Below are positions 1-11,921 of a stretch of DNA of 64,000 bases, in pieces (position 1 is the stretch's first letter; every line of letters starts with the position of its first letter). A model generated the notes under the pieces. That model was not told the origin of the DNA, ran no database searches, and saw nothing but the letters and a program-made list of their open reading frames with translations. The position numbers and the translations under genes were made by a program. Source of the DNA: Immersiella caudata (taxonomy: Eukaryota > Ascomycota > Sordariomycetes > Sordariales > Lasiosphaeriaceae); the NCBI GenBank assembly GCA_030512335.1, contig JAULSU010000004.1, forward strand, positions 1,736,001 to 1,800,000, in the 5' to 3' direction.

Positions 1-841
1 TGTGGGCCCTATGAACGCTGAGCGGCGGTGCGGCGAGGGCGCGTGGTGATAGCTGGCAACTCCTGTGACGGGGAAGTACAGAACTGGTGTTGCCCTTGGC
101 ATAATTGGTATTACAAGGCGTACCGGCGCGATCTTACGCGGACGCAATGATGCATATTCGAGTCCAGCCAAAAGACTCCAGTTTTGCTTGTGCTCGGGGG
201 ACTTGCTTTCTCTCATCCCTCAAATCTCAAGGCGAGCGGACATGGCGGGGTGCCGCGGAGTTGCGCCGCATGGATGCGGATGTTGGCGGTGGGATATTCG
301 GTTCCACTCGATTGATAGGGTTTGACGTCGAGCAGGGGTTTGCGGACGCGGCATTCAGGGGTCAGAGTCGTCGCGTCGGCGACGGAGCGTTGTCAGCGCG
401 CCAGCGGGGTTGTCGCCGGTCGGATGCGCGGTCCTGATCGGGGGCGAGGACCGCCGGGGCTCAGATGGAATTCGAGATTGAGACAAGGGCGATTTGCGTG
501 AGGCGGTTGACTCTGGCAATGTGGAAGAATTTTGGGCGGATCTCATCCTTGTGCTTCGACGGCAGCAATTTGTGGCCTGAGAGCGAATGAGGCTGTGGCA
601 GTTTGAGAAAGTTGGGCAGCTTCAAGCACGTGCCCGAAATGATCAAACGGGAACTAGGACTACTGGCCGGCTCTTGTGGGTAAATCCCGACGTTGCGGTG
701 ACTGTTTGTGGCAGTGCCAGATGCGGCACAGCTATTTGCCTACCAGGGGTCGCTGAGTGCTGGGTTTATAGGCAGGGTGGTCCGCCCTTGAAAAGCAGCA
801 GTCTTTGGTTCGTGCCTTCCTGGTTGGGTTTTGTCAACTCC

Positions 842-3153
842 ATGACGGCCGAAGGGCCGGACACGCCAACGTCGATCGCTATGGGGTTGAAAAAAGCGGA
901 CAAGGTTGAGGTGACAGTTGTACCTGCCGTTGAGCTGGACCCACCTTTCTCACACGCGCTGCCCGCTTCGCCCGACATTGCCAAACGACGCCGCTCGTTT
1001 TCATTTTTGCGAGCCAAGTCATGGAGAACATGGCAGGGCACAGCGCGGGAAGACGTCAAGTCGATGAGATGGCTCATGGGGTTGATGTGGACGGGCATTG
1101 TTCTGTGGACGCTCGCATTAGTGGCCGCGATTGTGTCGCTTTCTACCCTGGCCGCAGCAAGTTCGACGCTCAAGACGCCTCGTTTTATTGCATACTTCTT
1201 GGACATCTTTAATTTGCGGTCCATCCTCTGGGCTCTCAGCGATTTGAGTTCTCGAGGGGGTTCGGCGTGCCAACCCAACGGCAGCTTCAGCATCTACCCC
1301 GACTCATATGAGTGGTGGACAATGGGCGATTTCTTTGAGATCACGATCGGTTTCAGATCTCTCAGCTTTACCGAGGCGAAACTAATTGATGTTGCCGCGA
1401 GCATTGTGCGTTCAGATAAACCAGAATTCCTGGACTACTCACTGACCAGTCTCTAGATCCTTGGCAGGCTCGGCCAGGGCATCGTTGGCTATGTGTCCTG
1501 GAGGGTGTTTGCAGACTACCTCACGATATCTATGGCAGCACGGCCGGCTACATACACGACATTCTGGGTGGTATTTCTGCATCGAGAGCCTTCCCTCGCC
1601 GCATGGGTACGGCTTCTACGAGAGTTCTGGCGAGGCGGTGTGCTGAACTCGAGAACCGCCATGACCTTCATGTCACTCACGATGCTTTTTGTCCTTTCGA
1701 TCCCCACCTTGATGAATTCGATGACCGGATACACCCCAATGAGCGCGGCATTCATCAGGACCGATGACTATAAGCTCTCTCAAGCTTTACAACTTGCGAA
1801 CTCTACGACCCCCATCAGATCCGGACCTCAGACTTTGCCTGGTGCATCTCAATCTGTTTTCTGGGGCTTCCAGGAGGTCATTTATATCATCCATGATGGA
1901 GCCAGGGTTGGACTGACAGACGAACACCCAGTTCCGTCCCCTAATGGTCAATGGACAGGTGGTATTGGTATGTTCCTTGACTTTGCTCACCCTAAATGCG
2001 TCCCATCTCTTGCTAACCCAGGATGTCAAGGGGAGCCGTTGGTGAGCCATTATGACTTGCCCTGGATGTGCAGAAATTGCACGTCACAGTCGCCCCCGAA
2101 AGGCGAAGACTGCGTCAGGGCAAACGTGTCAAGTTGTAAGTTTTGCAAACGGAAAGATCATTCCTGGTCGCGGTGTCTCTAACCCAACCAGACGTCCAGA
2201 AACACGGATTCTACGGCCTCGACAACATCTCATCAACTTTCATGGGCGTAGAGCTCCCCCCGCCTGTCTTGAATGTGTCCGTTTCCTACATACCCGGCAA
2301 CCGCATGTCTGCTTGGTCGAGGGATTTTCCAGCGTGGTCTCCCAACAGCACCATCCTGGACAATTGTTGGGGTATTAGCTGGGCCGACCCCAGAACGGGG
2401 TACCAGCCCGCCCGGGACGCCCACAACAGACACTATATTGACCCGCTTCAGAGAACCTACTCTCTCGAACACATCCAAAGCAGTGGTGTCTGCCAGCCCG
2501 CGATCCAGCAATGTCCATACTCAGACGACCCGCTATGCACGGTGCAAAAATACCTTTGGGGTTTCTCATATATCCAGCTGTTTCTGAACACCCTGCTTTA
2601 CCTCATATGGACAATCGGCTTGCACATCATGTGGCTCAAGTCTCAGGCTCAACTACCGCTTAAAGGAACGCCTGAAGTCCCGCGGGGCTGGAGAGCGCTA
2701 ATTCACCTCGGGGAGACGATCAGGAAAGATCTCGACCGTCGAGGCATCGATCCGGAGAAACTTACCGACAGACAACTCAAAACCGAGATTCGGAAACAGT
2801 TGCACGGTGGGTCTGTCGAGTTCGGAGAGACACTCAGGTATCCGGGTCGGGGATTCTGGGCTGCCTTCCAGTCATGGTGCCGAAGAGAGAAGAACAAGGC
2901 CTTCCTTTGGTGGTCCGTCGGCATCGGTGTTGGCGCGCTGATTTTCAACCTCATCGGATTCGGCGCCGACTCGGGTGACAAGTGGATTCTTAAATCGATA
3001 ACCGCTACCTGTGGCTACATTCTGTCCTTTGTCTTTGTCGGAATGCTCTGGGCAATGTCGCTGGGCCGGACGACTACGAGCAGGGTAGTTTTTATCTTGA
3101 TTTGGGGTGTGGTGATTCCCGCTGCGTGGTTTGGCATCAGAATGAGGGCCTGA
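842..3153 (+). CDS. Multi-pass membrane protein of unknown function
   Basis: I read four exons: 842-1405, 1457-1967, 2022-2135 and 2192-3153, with introns of 51, 54 and 56 bp, all GT..AG and phase-consistent. The first intron has a CACTGAC branch-like site; the second is a multiple of three and would stay open if retained. The protein has hydrophobic segments after residue ~75 (MGLMWTGIVLWTLALV), around the start of exon 2 (TMLFVLSIPTL), after the third intron (LFLNTLLYLIWTIGLHIMWL) and two near the C-terminus. A Cys-rich, probably extracytoplasmic loop (residues ~340-500) contains several CxxC pairs and NxS/T sites. It resembles a widespread but uncharacterised family of fungal integral membrane proteins (seen in memory as the pattern GDFF-I-GF--LSF--AKL-D). 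The start at 842 is the first ATG before the hydrophobic region; an upstream exon cannot be excluded. Function unknown. Confidence 0.65.
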
Positions 3154-5042
3154 CTATGATAATAAGGAACTGGCATATAGAGCTACATGATAAACCAATG
3201 CTCACTAAGGTGAATTGAGCCTTTTGAACGGGGCATTCATACGACTGGCTTGCGTCTAGCTGCTCTTTCCTCCTGTGCTGGTCACTTGTGGTATTCGGGT
3301 TTGTGGCAAACCACCTGCCAGTGTGCAAAGAAGGTGGCTGAAGATCGAGATTGTGTCCGTAGGCACATAGAGTGTGATGCTATCTCTTCTGCATAGAATG
3401 CCCCTACCAGGTCTGCTACGCTCACCTATCTTGCAGTTTGTCCGCTCTCTGACAAGCTGGTGGGTGGTTTGGCTTGGGCTACCAGGAGAAACGGTGCCTT
3501 CTTGACATATTTGTGATCGCTAGGAATCAGATAACCTCTCCTTGTCTTTATTCAGTCAACACCAACCCCGCGGCATCCTTGCTCCCCCGTGCCAGAGCCC
3601 TCTCTTCCTACCAGCCGGAGGAGGAGGAGCCAGCGTCATTCTGTTGAATTATCAGTTTCTGACGCAAGCTGAATAGTTTCGGATACATTATGCACCCGAG
3701 GGGCTTTACCCCACTCAGCCTCCTCAAAATTCCGGAATCCCACTCGCTTTGGAAACCATGCTCGCTTTGGGTTGACTCGAGCTTGACGGTGTGGATCTCT
3801 TGTGTGAATACTTACCGCTTCTCCCGCCCTTGTGCCGATGAAGAGCACGACATGCTGTGAGGATGCGGGGACTGATGTTCAATGAGAAAACCCCCTCGTA
3901 CAGCGACAGCCTTTTTATCCTTGACAACTTGCTGGGATATCATGCCTGAATCGTCACTGTAGCTCTCAGTTTGCCGAATCTTGTTAATTGGTGAAAGCTT
4001 TGTTGTTTGATACTACCTACCTAATCAGTGGTGGCAAACGCCCCCGGCTTTGGCCTTTGCTTGGTTTGTTATTGGTTACAAACACAGCAGTAGCGGCAGC
4101 ACGGCCATCACTACCTAGGTGCCTGGTTTCCCAAGACCAGAAATCATCCTTCAAGCTCTTGGTTGGAGCGCTTCACCGACAGCGGGATAATGGAGCTAGG
4201 TCCAAACTAGGGACATAGAATCGGGGCAGGTATATCCTTAGTGCCTAATCATCCATTGCGCCATCTCTGCTATCTCCCTCTGAATCTCCCAGTCTCACCT
4301 CACAACGGGCCATTGTTTCATTGGCCAACCGTATTTTCCAATCCCTAGTATCCCTGCGACTTATGCAAGCGCTTCGAACGCTTGCGAACGGCGGTCAAGT
4401 TTCTTGACTTCGGTGTGAGTACGGGGAAATGAGCGGTTCTTCAAAGCTGGATGATGGAATCAGAAGCCGTCAGGAAAATTCTCTTTTCAACTTGGGATCT
4501 TGAGTGACAGCGCTTACCTGCATCCCACACAGCCTGAAGCGAAGCGGTGCTGTGACCATCTGCGAGCAAAGCCTTGACTTGGTCGTACAGCGGCTTGAGG
4601 CTATCGTCAATAACGATTCGGCCGGACGTCGTGACTGTTTGGTTGCAGAATTTTGCGGAGTGAAACGAGTTGCTTGGTGCAGTTTGATGCGGAAAGATTT
4701 GGTCTTCGATGCCGATTGGCAGACGCGCTCTGGGGTGTCGCCGCGTTTGAAGGAGATTGGAGTGTTATTTTCTCGTGTGAACTTATCGCTGGCAGGTCGC
4801 AATGATTGACTGGCCGGATCAAGAACAATGATAGCAAGAGGCGATGAATATTCTATCAAGACCAGACCGGTTGGGGAGCCTCGGCAGGCAGTAAAGGCAT
4901 CAAGTCAAAATTTTCTGTTCGCTGGCCAGCGCTACCGGATATCTTCATCAGGAACTCACACCAAGCAGGCGGCCGTAACAGACAAATCACGGCACTGGTG
5001 GTGAAGATATGATATTGACGGCTTTCTGCACAACCCTGGGGA
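3154..5042. other. Intergenic, no gene seen
   Basis: This 1.9 kb lies between the 3' ends of the membrane-protein gene and the convergent Zn2Cys6 gene. Short open frames occur on both strands (for example 4504-4809) but none shows a recognisable motif, splice structure or domain. Confidence 0.5.
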
Positions 5043-7076
5043 CTATCCGTCACCCCCAGAGCGAAAGACAAACCCATACGTTGCTGGGATCAGTGAGTCC
5101 GGAACGAAAGGCCCATAGTCAGTGTCGCCCCAGTCGAACTCAAAAATCTTTGCGAGCTTCTTCGTATTTTCAGTGTCACGATTTGGTGTGTTTCCGATCA
5201 GAGCCTGAGCGAGATACATGGGGATATAGGAGGAGCAGGTCATGAGCACCGACATAGCCTTCCCTGGTCAGCAAAGACACCTTCCACCGAAGAAATTGAG
5301 ACATGAGACAACAATATGAATCAGACAGCTTACCTTCCCCGTTTCGCCCGATGCGCGTGTCAGCGGCCAGAGCGACGGGTTGACAGGCATGGCAGAGCCC
5401 AGTGCCGCGACGATGGCATCCGATGCGACCATTTGGAACTTGAACACTCCATCACGCATCCTCTCAAGATCACAACCTTCACCACGCACCGCTTTGGCCA
5501 AGTACTGAGCAAACCATCCGAGCAATGAGACATCGGTTTGCGCGTCAGGGTGGTCTGGCTCCTTGCAGACCACGGCGAGAAGGGCGATGCTGGCGGCCAG
5601 TGGGTAGCAAATCACCGTCCAGAGGCTCGCAAACGAATTAACAGGAAACCGCAACATGGTGCGTATCACGGCTCTGGCGGTCGCTCTGGCGACGTTTCGA
5701 TGGTGGCTCGTTCGTTCGTGCAGCGCAAGGTAATTTGAAGCCTCAAGGTGGCCGGATTTCAGCACCTGCTCCATGACGAGGCGTACCGACGCCCAGCAGA
5801 CCATGCACAGGCTGTTGTAGTATACCATGTGCATCGTGGCGAGTGGGACGTCAATAGTTTGCGCTGTTGCCGATGCATCAGGACGATAGTGCCAGTCTGG
5901 TCGAATTTCCAGGGGCACTCGCAGATTCCACGCCTCGAGTTCTGACTCCAGGGCAACGAGCTCCGACCGTGTGGGATTGGCAAGCTGTGCGGCAATTCGG
6001 TACTGGATCCGCGCCAATTCAACTCTGGCGTGAAATATCATGTCGTGCAAGGTTGGGCCTGGTGCGGGGCTGGCCAGTCCCAGGACGTCTTGCTCGGCAT
6101 GAGTTGGGGACAGACCGGTATTCACTGCTACCTCCATGTCCAAGACGAAGGCGGCCAGAGAAAGCCGCCTTCGGTTCTCGTATTCATCCGGCAGCTGAAT
6201 ATTCTCCGCTGAGGGCATGACATATGGCGCAGCCGTGCATCGTAATCTGACTGCCATGGCTAGTATCCTCGCTGTGGTCCGAGTGTCCGCAGACTGTCGC
6301 ATGAACAAGGCCATGGCCATGACCGCCTGTGCAGCGCCGATAGTATCACCCTGGAGAATGAGTTCGGGAAGGACAGCATAGGCGTTGCGAAAAAACTGCC
6401 AAGCGTACGGCGTAACCTCACGGGCCGAGCCTCGGTGGGTCTTGAGCGATATTGCCATGGCAATCATGGCGTTGAAGAGGCCCTGCCACGGGGCGTCGGG
6501 TTTCTGTACGATATTCGGTTGATTTAACTGGGCGGTGAGCTGCATGATGTGGAGGAATGGGAGCTCTGCGCATAGTTCGTCGATGGCCTGCTGCACCAGG
6601 ATCGCTTCGGAGGATTCCACGATCAGAGGGGAAAAGGTGACCCTGTCAAGGGGCTTCGTAGAAATTTCCTGCCCCGAGAGCGGAAAACGCTTAGATATCT
6701 GTTTGAAGGCGGGTATCCCTATGAAGGGAATTGTGGGAGTCGGGGCACTGGCAGAGATGGGTGCCGTGAGGGGAGGACAGGTGACTAATGCTTCGGGCTC
6801 CTCTTCCGAGTCGAAGGCGAGAATTGCTGACGGCTGTCGTGTACCCCGATGTTCGATTGCTGCCAGACGCGCCTCGAGGGCCTCGAGACGTTTTTTGCTT
6901 TTCCCTGGACCGCGAGTCTTCTGTATGGTGGGGAAGACGCAGTGGCGGCTCCGATCAGCACAGGGCGAGCAGGTTGGTGTTTGGCCGTCGCATCGCATCT
7001 TCGATGTTCGGCATGGCGTGCATGCTTGCGAGACCCGCGCTCGCGCTTTCGCGGCCGACTGAAAGTCTCCGGTCAT
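5043..7076 (-). CDS. Zn2Cys6 transcription factor
   Basis: Nuclear DNA-binding regulator. Exon 1 is 7076-5334 and exon 2 5258-5043, joined in phase 0 across a 75-bp intron with a good GTAAGC donor, giving about 652 residues. The N-terminus carries a complete binuclear zinc cluster: Cys19, 22, 29, 36, 39 and 46 (C-x2-C-x6-C-x6-C-x2-C-x6-C), followed by a basic linker (RGPGKSKKRLEALEARL) that starts a short coiled coil, as in Gal4-type dimerising factors. The remaining ~550 residues are helical, consistent with the fungal transcription factor middle-homology region. Exon 2 supplies a conserved-looking tail (IFEFDWGDTDYGPFVP). It is divergent from the NmrA-like gene at 7534 with 457 bp between the ATGs, so it may regulate that neighbour; this is inference from position only. 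Confidence 0.85.
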
Positions 7077-7533
7077 GTTATGTTACTGGAACAATTGGCC
7101 AGGCGAGTGCAGAGGAAATGCAGTCGGCATATTTGTCGTCCACGGATGCGAAATGCTCCCCGTTTTGGTGGCAACGATTCCGGAACCAAATTGGATCCGC
7201 TCAGGAGCTGAGAAATCGCAAAGTGGGGCACGCAACAAAGGGGCAATCCTCTGATTGGGCGCGAGTCAGCAAATTGCCCTTCGGAACCAAATTGCATCCG
7301 GGCGATTTGATGCCACCTCGGATTTTGCAAGTAAGTGCTCGGAGTGATGACAGCACAGCGAACTCATCGGCGAAGAGAATGTATAAAACACATTGGCGGC
7401 CCCGAACCAAGATGCCCAGAAGAAAAAACATCACTATCTACTATCAACATCAGCAATCTCAGCTCAAACAGCATCTTCACACACTTTGCTCTTTCTTCCG
7501 CCCATTCGCCCCACTTTCCCTCAACCAATCACA
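7077..7533. promoter_or_regulatory. Shared bidirectional promoter region
   Basis: The 457 bp lies between divergent start codons. A TATAAAA box at 7382-7388 stands 146 bp before the NmrA-like ATG, and a CCAAT sequence occurs close to that ATG (7525-7529). No TATA element is obvious on the regulator side. Binding sites for the adjacent Zn2Cys6 factor cannot be named from sequence alone. Confidence 0.4.
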
Positions 7534-8537
7534 ATGGCCATCGTCGCAGTTCCTGGAGGCACAGGCAATCTCGGCCGGACCATCGTCGAAGCTCTCCTCG
7601 CAACTGGTAAACACCAAGTCAAAATTCTCTCTCGCAAGCTCAATCCGGCCGTCGAAGCCGAGATCGGCGCGCCCATCCTGGGCGTCGACTACTCCGACGT
7701 CGACGCCATCGTCAAAGTCCTCGAAGACAACAACATCGACACCATCATCTCCGGCATCGCCATGCACAGCATCGACGGCACAACCCCGCACGAACTTGAG
7801 CTCATCCGCGCCGCCGACAAGTCAAAGACCACCAAGCGCATCATCTCCAGCGAGTGGGGCTCGCCCGTGAAGGAGGAAGACATCGGCACGATTCCGTCGA
7901 TTATCCACAAGTGGGAGGCGCAAAAGGCGCTGGAGCAGACGACGGATCTCGAGTATACCGTTTTCCACAATGGTTTCTTCATGGATTACTGGGGTATCCC
8001 TGGGGTCAAGTCGAACATGATTCGCAGCCCACTTGTGAATTGGCTGGATGTTGCGAACAACGCCGCGGCTATCCCCGGAGAGGGAAACACTCCTGCTATT
8101 TTCACGCACACGACCGACATTGCGAGGTTTGCGGCGGCCAGTTTGGACTTGCCGAAGTGGGAGAGGGAGTACTACGTGTATGGTGATAGGGTGACGTGGA
8201 ATGAGTTTGTGCGGCTGGCTGAGGAGGTGAAGGGTTAGTAGTTCCCTAACGTCCCCCCCATTTTGGATCAAACTAATGTATTGCAGGCACCAAGTTCACC
8301 GTCACCCACGACAGCGTGGAGAAGATGAGGAAGGGAGAGACCACCGAGCTCCCTGGTCAGGTGCCCCTGTACAAGTACATCCCCAAGGCGATCATGCAGG
8401 GCTACGCTTCCATCTTCGGCTTGTGGTTCGAGAACGGTGCTTTCGACCTGAAGCCCGAAAAGTTCCTGAATGAGAGCTTTCCCGAGATTAAGCCCTTGAC
8501 GGTCAAGAAGATGTTGGAGAAGGCTTGGGGGAAGTGA
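7534..8537 (+). CDS. NmrA-like / isoflavone reductase-like NAD(P)-binding protein
   Basis: Two exons, 7534-8233 and 8287-8537, with a 53-bp intron (donor GTTAGT, branch CTAAT, acceptor GCAG) in phase 1; 316 residues. The N-terminus is a Rossmann nucleotide-binding loop, VPGGTGNLGRTI (residues ~5-16), typical of atypical short-chain dehydrogenases of the NmrA/isoflavone-reductase group. The length is normal for the family. Members either reduce small molecules with NADPH or act as redox-sensing regulators; which applies here cannot be told. Cytosolic, with no signal peptide or membrane segment. The ATG at 7534 is chosen because the open frame upstream is promoter sequence and the Rossmann strand starts directly after it. 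Divergent pairing with a Zn2Cys6 factor is common for inducible reductases. Confidence 0.85.
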
Positions 8538-9611
8538 GGGAACTCCCTGTTCCACCTATTGCTAGATTGGGCAGAGCATTTTGCACCTTTTGGGTATCGT
8601 AGTATCGTATAGAGGATCTCAGTGCTTAAATAGTCACGCCTAATAATACTATCTATTTTTCTTTGCTGAACACATGAAAGCTTTCTTGTCCCAGAAAAGA
8701 CGCCATAGACCCCAACCAGCCCAAACATCCAAAATATCCCCATGAGAGAGCGTTTGTCCGCCGAGACTCCGTGAGATAGTCCACCCAACCTCCTCCGACT
8801 ATCTCGCTAGAAAACTATCTCCACATCTTCGGCCGCAGAGTTCGGCAGCCAGGATCTTGCTTCTTGTATCAAGTTTTCCCGGTATGTTGATCTCTGCCTC
8901 TCCGCTTCCCCAAGTTGAAACGAAGGGGGAAGCAGGCCCCAGAGATGTCGTACCTTGTATGAGTCGAACATACTGCCGGACGTCAGAGGCCATTCTTGTA
9001 GTTGGTCCCTATGATGGCAAGAATTTTGTTAGTATGTGGTCATTCACCATGAAGGGAAAGATGGCTAGGAAAAGGAAGTAGAATAGGGGTGCTTACCATT
9101 CAAGGATGGAGAAGAATATACTCATATACTCCTCATCAATCTTGGGAAATAACCCAGCGAAAGCCTGGCATCACAGTCATTGTCTCCGTATGAAGGGGAC
9201 ACCTGGTCACCGTGCTAAGAACATTTCGAAGTAAAAGAATGGTCTTGAGCCCAGCATCCACCTGTAAAAAGACCTCTTCAGTAGCCTGGGATATGGTTAG
9301 GTGATGAGGAAGATGGAGAGAAGGACAAGCGATTGGGTGCGGCGACGACCATTTTATCTTTGGCGATTGCCAGACCGATAGAGTTTTTGACTCGGCTTCC
9401 AGAGTCTCTTTACCCCGGATATCCTTGGCGTATAACTGAATTTTATGGATCAGTATCAAGTTAAGTTTGCCCCTTTCTGGTGACGAGGGATTTGGTCAAA
9501 CTTTTGGGGACTTCTCTTCAATTCGAAGCCAAAGCTTGGCACTTCACGTATTAGCTCGCTCACAGTCCACAAAAGAGAGCCAAGTGTGTGAATATATTGA
9601 GCCATGTTCGT
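8538..9611. other. Intergenic, no gene identified
   Basis: About 1.07 kb between the 3' ends of the NmrA-like gene and the convergent CorA-like gene. Minus-strand open frames at 9136-9459 and 8799-8993 have some protein-like stretches but no ATG-started model, domain or splice pattern I can defend. Confidence 0.4.
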
Positions 9612-11285
9612 CTAGGTGTTGGTTCCCTGAACGGTCTCCCGCTCGTTGTGACTCTCTTCCAGCGCAGTCAGAAGCCGGTCACGGAGGATACCAGAGTCAA
9701 ACCCAGACATTCTTGAGTCCAGGTGACCCAACGATGACTCGGCCCCCTTCTCAATATCCTTGCCCTTGAGTGTGCTTGCAGAACCGCTCACAATCTTCCC
9801 TCCAAAGAACTCCTTCTTCTCATGGGCGGAATACGCCTTCGTCAGGTGAAGCTTCTCAAGCCATACGCTGCCCCAGAGATACCACATAAGCCACAGAAAG
9901 AGTGTTGCAATCGTCAGCAGAAGACACACAAGCAAATACACCCACGCCCACTGGGAAACAGTCCTAGGTTGATCTCCCTCGCTCGCCTGGAAGTTAAAGA
10001 CACCAGTCGAAAACACAGCCGACACAAACGTAGAGGGAAGGAAAAAGAGGGTAACAACCGCAATGGTCTTCATCGAGTTGGTGTCGTGCTTTGTCATGCG
10101 GTTGTAAAGCACAGCTCTCATGCTTTCAACCATGCCGTCGACCATGGCGGCGTTCTTGAGGAACAGCTCTGCCCTCAAGATCGTGGAATGTATTTCCTCC
10201 GTTGTTATCGAGGGCTTCCCTTCCTTTGCTTCTCCTTCGGTGAGCTGGGCCAGCCGAAGCAAGGCGGTTGCTTGTTGGAGGGTGGTGGAGACGACAAGGG
10301 TCGTCTCGGCAGCTCGTCTGGAGATCGAAGCGAGGTCAATGTTCAACTTGTCATAGTCGAAAGAGATAGCTTGGTAGCCTGTGTCGTTGTAGACCGTTGC
10401 CCGTTCGGTAACACCTAACCGGGACTCCATTCCATAGAGATCCTTGCGCCAGTTGACATAGGAATAAGACTGGTATTGGTAGAAGCTTAGCACGCAGTTT
10501 ACCAAGAGTAACGGATCTCGTTTAAGCACTGCCTCGCTTTTCTTCAGCCACTCGAGTAGGTGATCGACTGACAGAGGCGTATCTGCGTCTCGAAGTGAGC
10601 CGCCCAGCTTCAAAAAGATAATGGCTTTGCCAGTTTTCTGTTCCAGGTCGACACGCAGAAGGCAAGTGAATGCATCGTTCTCGTATACTGACAAGCCGAG
10701 TTCTAGGACTGATAGCCGCTCTCCGGAGTCGTCAAACTTAAAATGGTGCTCAAATTGAGACCGCTTTCCGCCAAGCTTGGCGAGAAATTCCGGACTGAAC
10801 CCAACGTCCCGGCATTCCCTGGCAAAGTCGCTGACTGTGATGGAAAATTTCGACTGTTTCATGCCGGCACCCGTGCCGATAGCGACTTCCAAGACAGAAC
10901 TGACTTTCCAACGCTTCAGCGGCTGCGTATTCTGCACCCATTCGTTGGTCACCACGAATGGGAACAATGACTGCGCGAATTCAATGAAGGGGGATGGGGC
11001 TGCCTTTTCATGGTGCAAAGTTTTTAGTTCCGCGAGCTTCTAAGCACCTAGGTAGCCAAGGAATGCTGGGAGGAGTACCTGATTTGTTTCGTCTCCCCGG
11101 AGATGAGGACCAGCTTGCTGAAAAATCTTCCCAAAATCGAACTGACCCCTGTAGATCCTTTGGTCGCCATGCGTAATCTGATTGCGTGGCTCGACAGTGA
11201 ATTGCGTTGCGGACCCATAATTGAAGAAAGTCGTTATCTCCGGGCTCGCCTTTCGGGCTGTTTGCCGAAGTCCCGCCGTCTCCAT
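9612..11285 (-). CDS. CorA-like membrane protein lacking the GMN motif
   Basis: The main exon covers ~11039 (or 11002) down to 9612; the first exon runs 11285-11079, starting at the only in-frame ATG. Two acceptors keep phase 0: TTAG (39-bp intron) or AAAAG (75-bp intron with ACTAAA branch-like site); the longer intron is more usual. The product is about 525 residues. The C-terminal part has the fungal CorA-like layout: a long helical region with aligned charged residues, then KTIAVVTLFFLPSTFVSAVF as the first membrane helix and WVYLLVCLLLTIATLFLWLM as the second, with a ~75-residue cytoplasmic tail. Bacterial CorA has a Gly-Met-Asn signature after helix 1; here it reads STGVFNF, so magnesium selectivity is doubtful. 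Many fungal members of this superfamily have lost it and have no known substrate. Confidence 0.8.
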
Positions 11286-11820
11286 GTTGTTGTGCGCGCC
11301 CAGCAATCCTGTTGTGGTTGTACTGGGACGGGGAAAAATTTCAGGACTTCAGAGGAGCGGGGCATGGATTTCACCCCAGCAACCTCCCTGCATTGGGGTT
11401 ACACTACACTTTCGGTGTGCCAGCACGTGTTCTTCTGGCTGGCATCGGGCTGTTCGTCATTGGCGCACACATGAAATCGTGCGTTGTGATTGCCCGTCTA
11501 GCGGCTCCGGTGTTGATTCGCCCAGCCGTTTTCACCTGGCGAGATCTTAAGTTCCATTGCAGTGAAAATGACCCAATATGCTCGTCACGTGAGGGTGCGT
11601 GTTATCGGCGCCCACCGATTATCTCCTCGTAAAACGACAGATGGGGGGTGGAAAACGGACCTTGTTCTCTGACGGACGGCGGTGAACGGAACAGGACAAA
11701 GAACGGTTCACACGCATCAGACTTGGGTCTTTGTGTCAAGCCCACTACCTGCCAGAGCAAGAAATGAAAAAGAGCATCTATTTCCCAAAGAGAGCAGAAC
11801 AGCCGTCTATACTTTCACTG
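11286..11820. other. Region between CorA-like gene and transposon
   Basis: The 535 bp holds the upstream region of the CorA-like gene and the left flank of the transposon. No coding feature is supported. The bases next to 11820 are the original continuation of the kinase-like gene's 3' end: read on the minus strand after the TA target, they supply a TAG stop within a few codons. Confidence 0.5.
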
Positions 11821-11822
11821 TA

Positions 11823-11865
11823 ACGTGCGTTATAAGCGAGTTAGCCATATAAGCGAGTTAGCCAC
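11823..11865 (+). repeat. Left terminal inverted repeat with internal duplication
   Basis: The 43-bp TIR begins acgtgcgt and contains two copies of the 15-mer ataagcgagttagcc spaced by two bases (17-bp period). Such internally repeated TIRs can give a transposase two binding sites per end. Confidence 0.92.
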
Positions 11866-11921
11866 TTTCCAACGCGACGCGCCCCCCTTGCACAAAACAA
11901 CAAATTCCTCCACAACTAAAA

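Noticed and set aside
587..841. N-terminal extension of the first membrane protein
   Set aside because: The open frame upstream of the ATG at 842 has no conserved feature; the first ATG at 587 would add 85 residues of low-quality sequence before the hydrophobic region.
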